From Pseudomonadota bacterium (GTDB taxonomy: Bacteria > Pseudomonadota > Gammaproteobacteria > Xanthomonadales > Xanthomonadaceae), in contig JAEWAG010000365.1 in the NCBI GenBank assembly GCA_023391775.1, positions 1 through 5,441 on the forward strand: a stretch of 5,441 nucleotides of DNA, in the 5' to 3' direction. The position numbers and the translations under genes were made by a program. Below, one piece after another: positions 4,377-5,441 of this stretch (position 1 is its first letter; each line of letters begins with the position of its first letter). The notes below the pieces were generated by a model. It saw only the letters and a program-made list of their open reading frames with translations. It did no database searches and had not been told where the DNA came from.

Positions 4377-5441
4377 TCAGGACGCCGGGCGGCTGGCGAC
4401 CGGCACCGCGGCGCCGGCGTCCGGCCGGGGCAGGCGCAGGATCTTGAAGCCGGCCACGGCCATGGCGATGGCCACCAGCGGGCCGGCGAGATTGAAGAAC
4501 GCGTACGGAAGGTAGTCCAGGGTGGCTACGCCCAGGGTCGCGGCCATGTACGCGCCGCAGGAGTTCCATGGGACCAGGGGCGAGGTGATGGTGGCCCCGT
4601 CCTCCAGTGCACGCGAGAGGTTCTGCGGGGCGAGGCCACGGCGCCGGTACTCGGGCTGGAACAGGCGGCCGGGAAGCACCAGCGACATGTACTGGTCGGC
4701 CGCCACCACGTTCATGCCCATCGCCGTGAGAATGGTGGTGACAACAAGCGACCCGGCCGAACGCGCGGCGGCCAGCACGCTGCGGATCAGCCGTTCCAGC
4801 AGGCCGGTGCGCTCCATCACCGCGCCGAAGCCCAGCGCGCAGACGATCAGCCACACGGTGTTGAGCATGCCGGCCATGCCGCCGCGGGTGAGCAGCGAAT
4901 CGGCCGCCGCGTTGCCGGTGCTGGCCTCGTAGCCGGCGAACATCGCTTTCCATGCGCCGGCCAGCAGCGCTATCGGCCGCGACAGGTCTTCGTTGCCGGC
5001 CAGCGCCACCACCAGGTCCGGCTGGAACAGCACCGCGAACACCCCGCCCAGCAGCGCGCCGACCATGATGGTCGGGTAGGCGGGGAAGCGGGCCACGGCC
5101 AGGCCGAACACCACCACCAGCGGAATCAGCAGGTGCCAGCCGAGTTCGAAGTGCGCCTGCAGCAGCCGCGGCAGGTCGCCGACGCTGGCGTCCCCGGCCG
5201 GAGTGCCGGCCGTGGTGAAGCCGACGACGGCGAACAGCACCAGCGCGATCACCAGGCTGGGGATGGTGGTCCAGGTCAGGTGCCGGATATGCGCGAACAG
5301 GTCCGCGCCGGCCGCGGCCGGGGCGATGATGGTGGTGTCCGAGATCGGCGACATCTTGTCGCCGAAGTAGGCCCCGGAGATCACCGCGCCGGCGGTGATC
5401 GGCAGCGACATGTCCATGCCCTGGGCCACGCCGATCAGGGC
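4377..5441 (-). CDS. nhaC: NhaC-family Na+ antiporter/transporter, 5' end missing
   Basis: The visible 354 residues are the C-terminal part of a polytopic inner-membrane protein of the NhaC family (ion transporter superfamily). Family members are usually about 450-500 residues, so roughly the first 100-140 lie beyond the right edge; the frame is open through the last base. Family signatures in order are SGAYFGDKMSPISDTT near the visible N-terminus, AADQYMSLVLPGRLF (about 243-257) and EDGATITSPLVPWNSCGAYMAATLGV (about 275-300). Hydrophobic segments include TIPSLVIALVLFAVVGF, LLIPLVVVFGLAV, IMVGALLGGVFAVLF, MLNTVWLIVCALGFGAV, SLVVTTILTAMGM and GPLVAIAMAVAGFKIL. The tail after residue about 330 is short, cytoplasmic-looking and rich in Pro and Ala. 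The stop is TGA 4379-4377. Family assignment is firm. The substrate is open: Na+/H+ exchange is the default name, but the superfamily includes proposed methionine (MetT) and other amino-acid carriers, and the mtn neighbours make that worth considering. Confidence 0.88.
   Translation of the reverse strand, partial: ALIGVAQGMDMSLPITAGAVISGAYFGDKMSPISDTTIIAPAAAGADLFAHIRHLTWTTIPSLVIALVLFAVVGFTTAGTPAGDASVGDLPRLLQAHFELGWHLLIPLVVVFGLAVARFPAYPTIMVGALLGGVFAVLFQPDLVVALAGNEDLSRPIALLAGAWKAMFAGYEASTGNAAADSLLTRGGMAGMLNTVWLIVCALGFGAVMERTGLLERLIRSVLAAARSAGSLVVTTILTAMGMNVVAADQYMSLVLPGRLFQPEYRRRGLAPQNLSRALEDGATITSPLVPWNSCGAYMAATLGVATLDYLPYAFFNLAGPLVAIAMAVAGFKILRLPRPDAGAAVPVASRPAS

Noticed and set aside
3728..4447. 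Long plus-strand reading frame of 239 codons
   Set aside because: It is antisense to mtnB, which has full family motifs; it shows no recognisable domain.

Overview
The window is GC-rich DNA, almost certainly from a gammaproteobacterium of the Xanthomonadaceae/Lysobacteraceae type (Stenotrophomonas, Pseudoxanthomonas, Luteimonas or Lysobacter). This rests on the codon usage, the TAGAAT-type -10 elements, a hisE 3' end next to a secreted calcineurin-like phosphoesterase, and the style of the intergenic repeats. The genus is inferred from general family knowledge and was not searched.

Layout. Positions 1-37 are a homopolymer-like G/C run that looks like a contig-edge artefact. The plus strand then holds the 3' end of hisE or hisIE (to 275) and one complete gene for a secreted metallophosphoesterase (355-1923). 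Positions 1924-2236 are a gene-free convergent junction full of inverted and tandem repeats. The rest is on the minus strand. In transcription order it holds the 3' three-quarters of an NhaC-family sodium antiporter or transporter (runs off the right edge, ends at 4377), mtnB (4309-3668), mtnD (3550-2996) and mtnC (2935-2237).

Function. mtnB, mtnD and mtnC encode three consecutive steps of the methionine salvage (methylthioadenosine) pathway: methylthioribulose-1-phosphate dehydratase, enolase-phosphatase E1 (mtnC) and acireductone dioxygenase (mtnD). The NhaC-family gene just upstream could be a plain Na+/H+ antiporter. Because of its position it could also carry a methionine-related substrate, as proposed for the MetT branch of that superfamily.

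The main surprise is that two adjacent salvage genes carry what look like inactivating single-base changes in otherwise well-conserved frames. mtnD has an in-frame TAG at codon 129, before the fourth metal-binding His (H141). mtnC has Ala at residue 8, where the family has the catalytic Asp nucleophile. mtnB looks intact. Either the pathway is decaying in this strain or the assembly contains base errors; the low-quality left edge makes errors a real possibility. No clearly new multi-gene system is visible.
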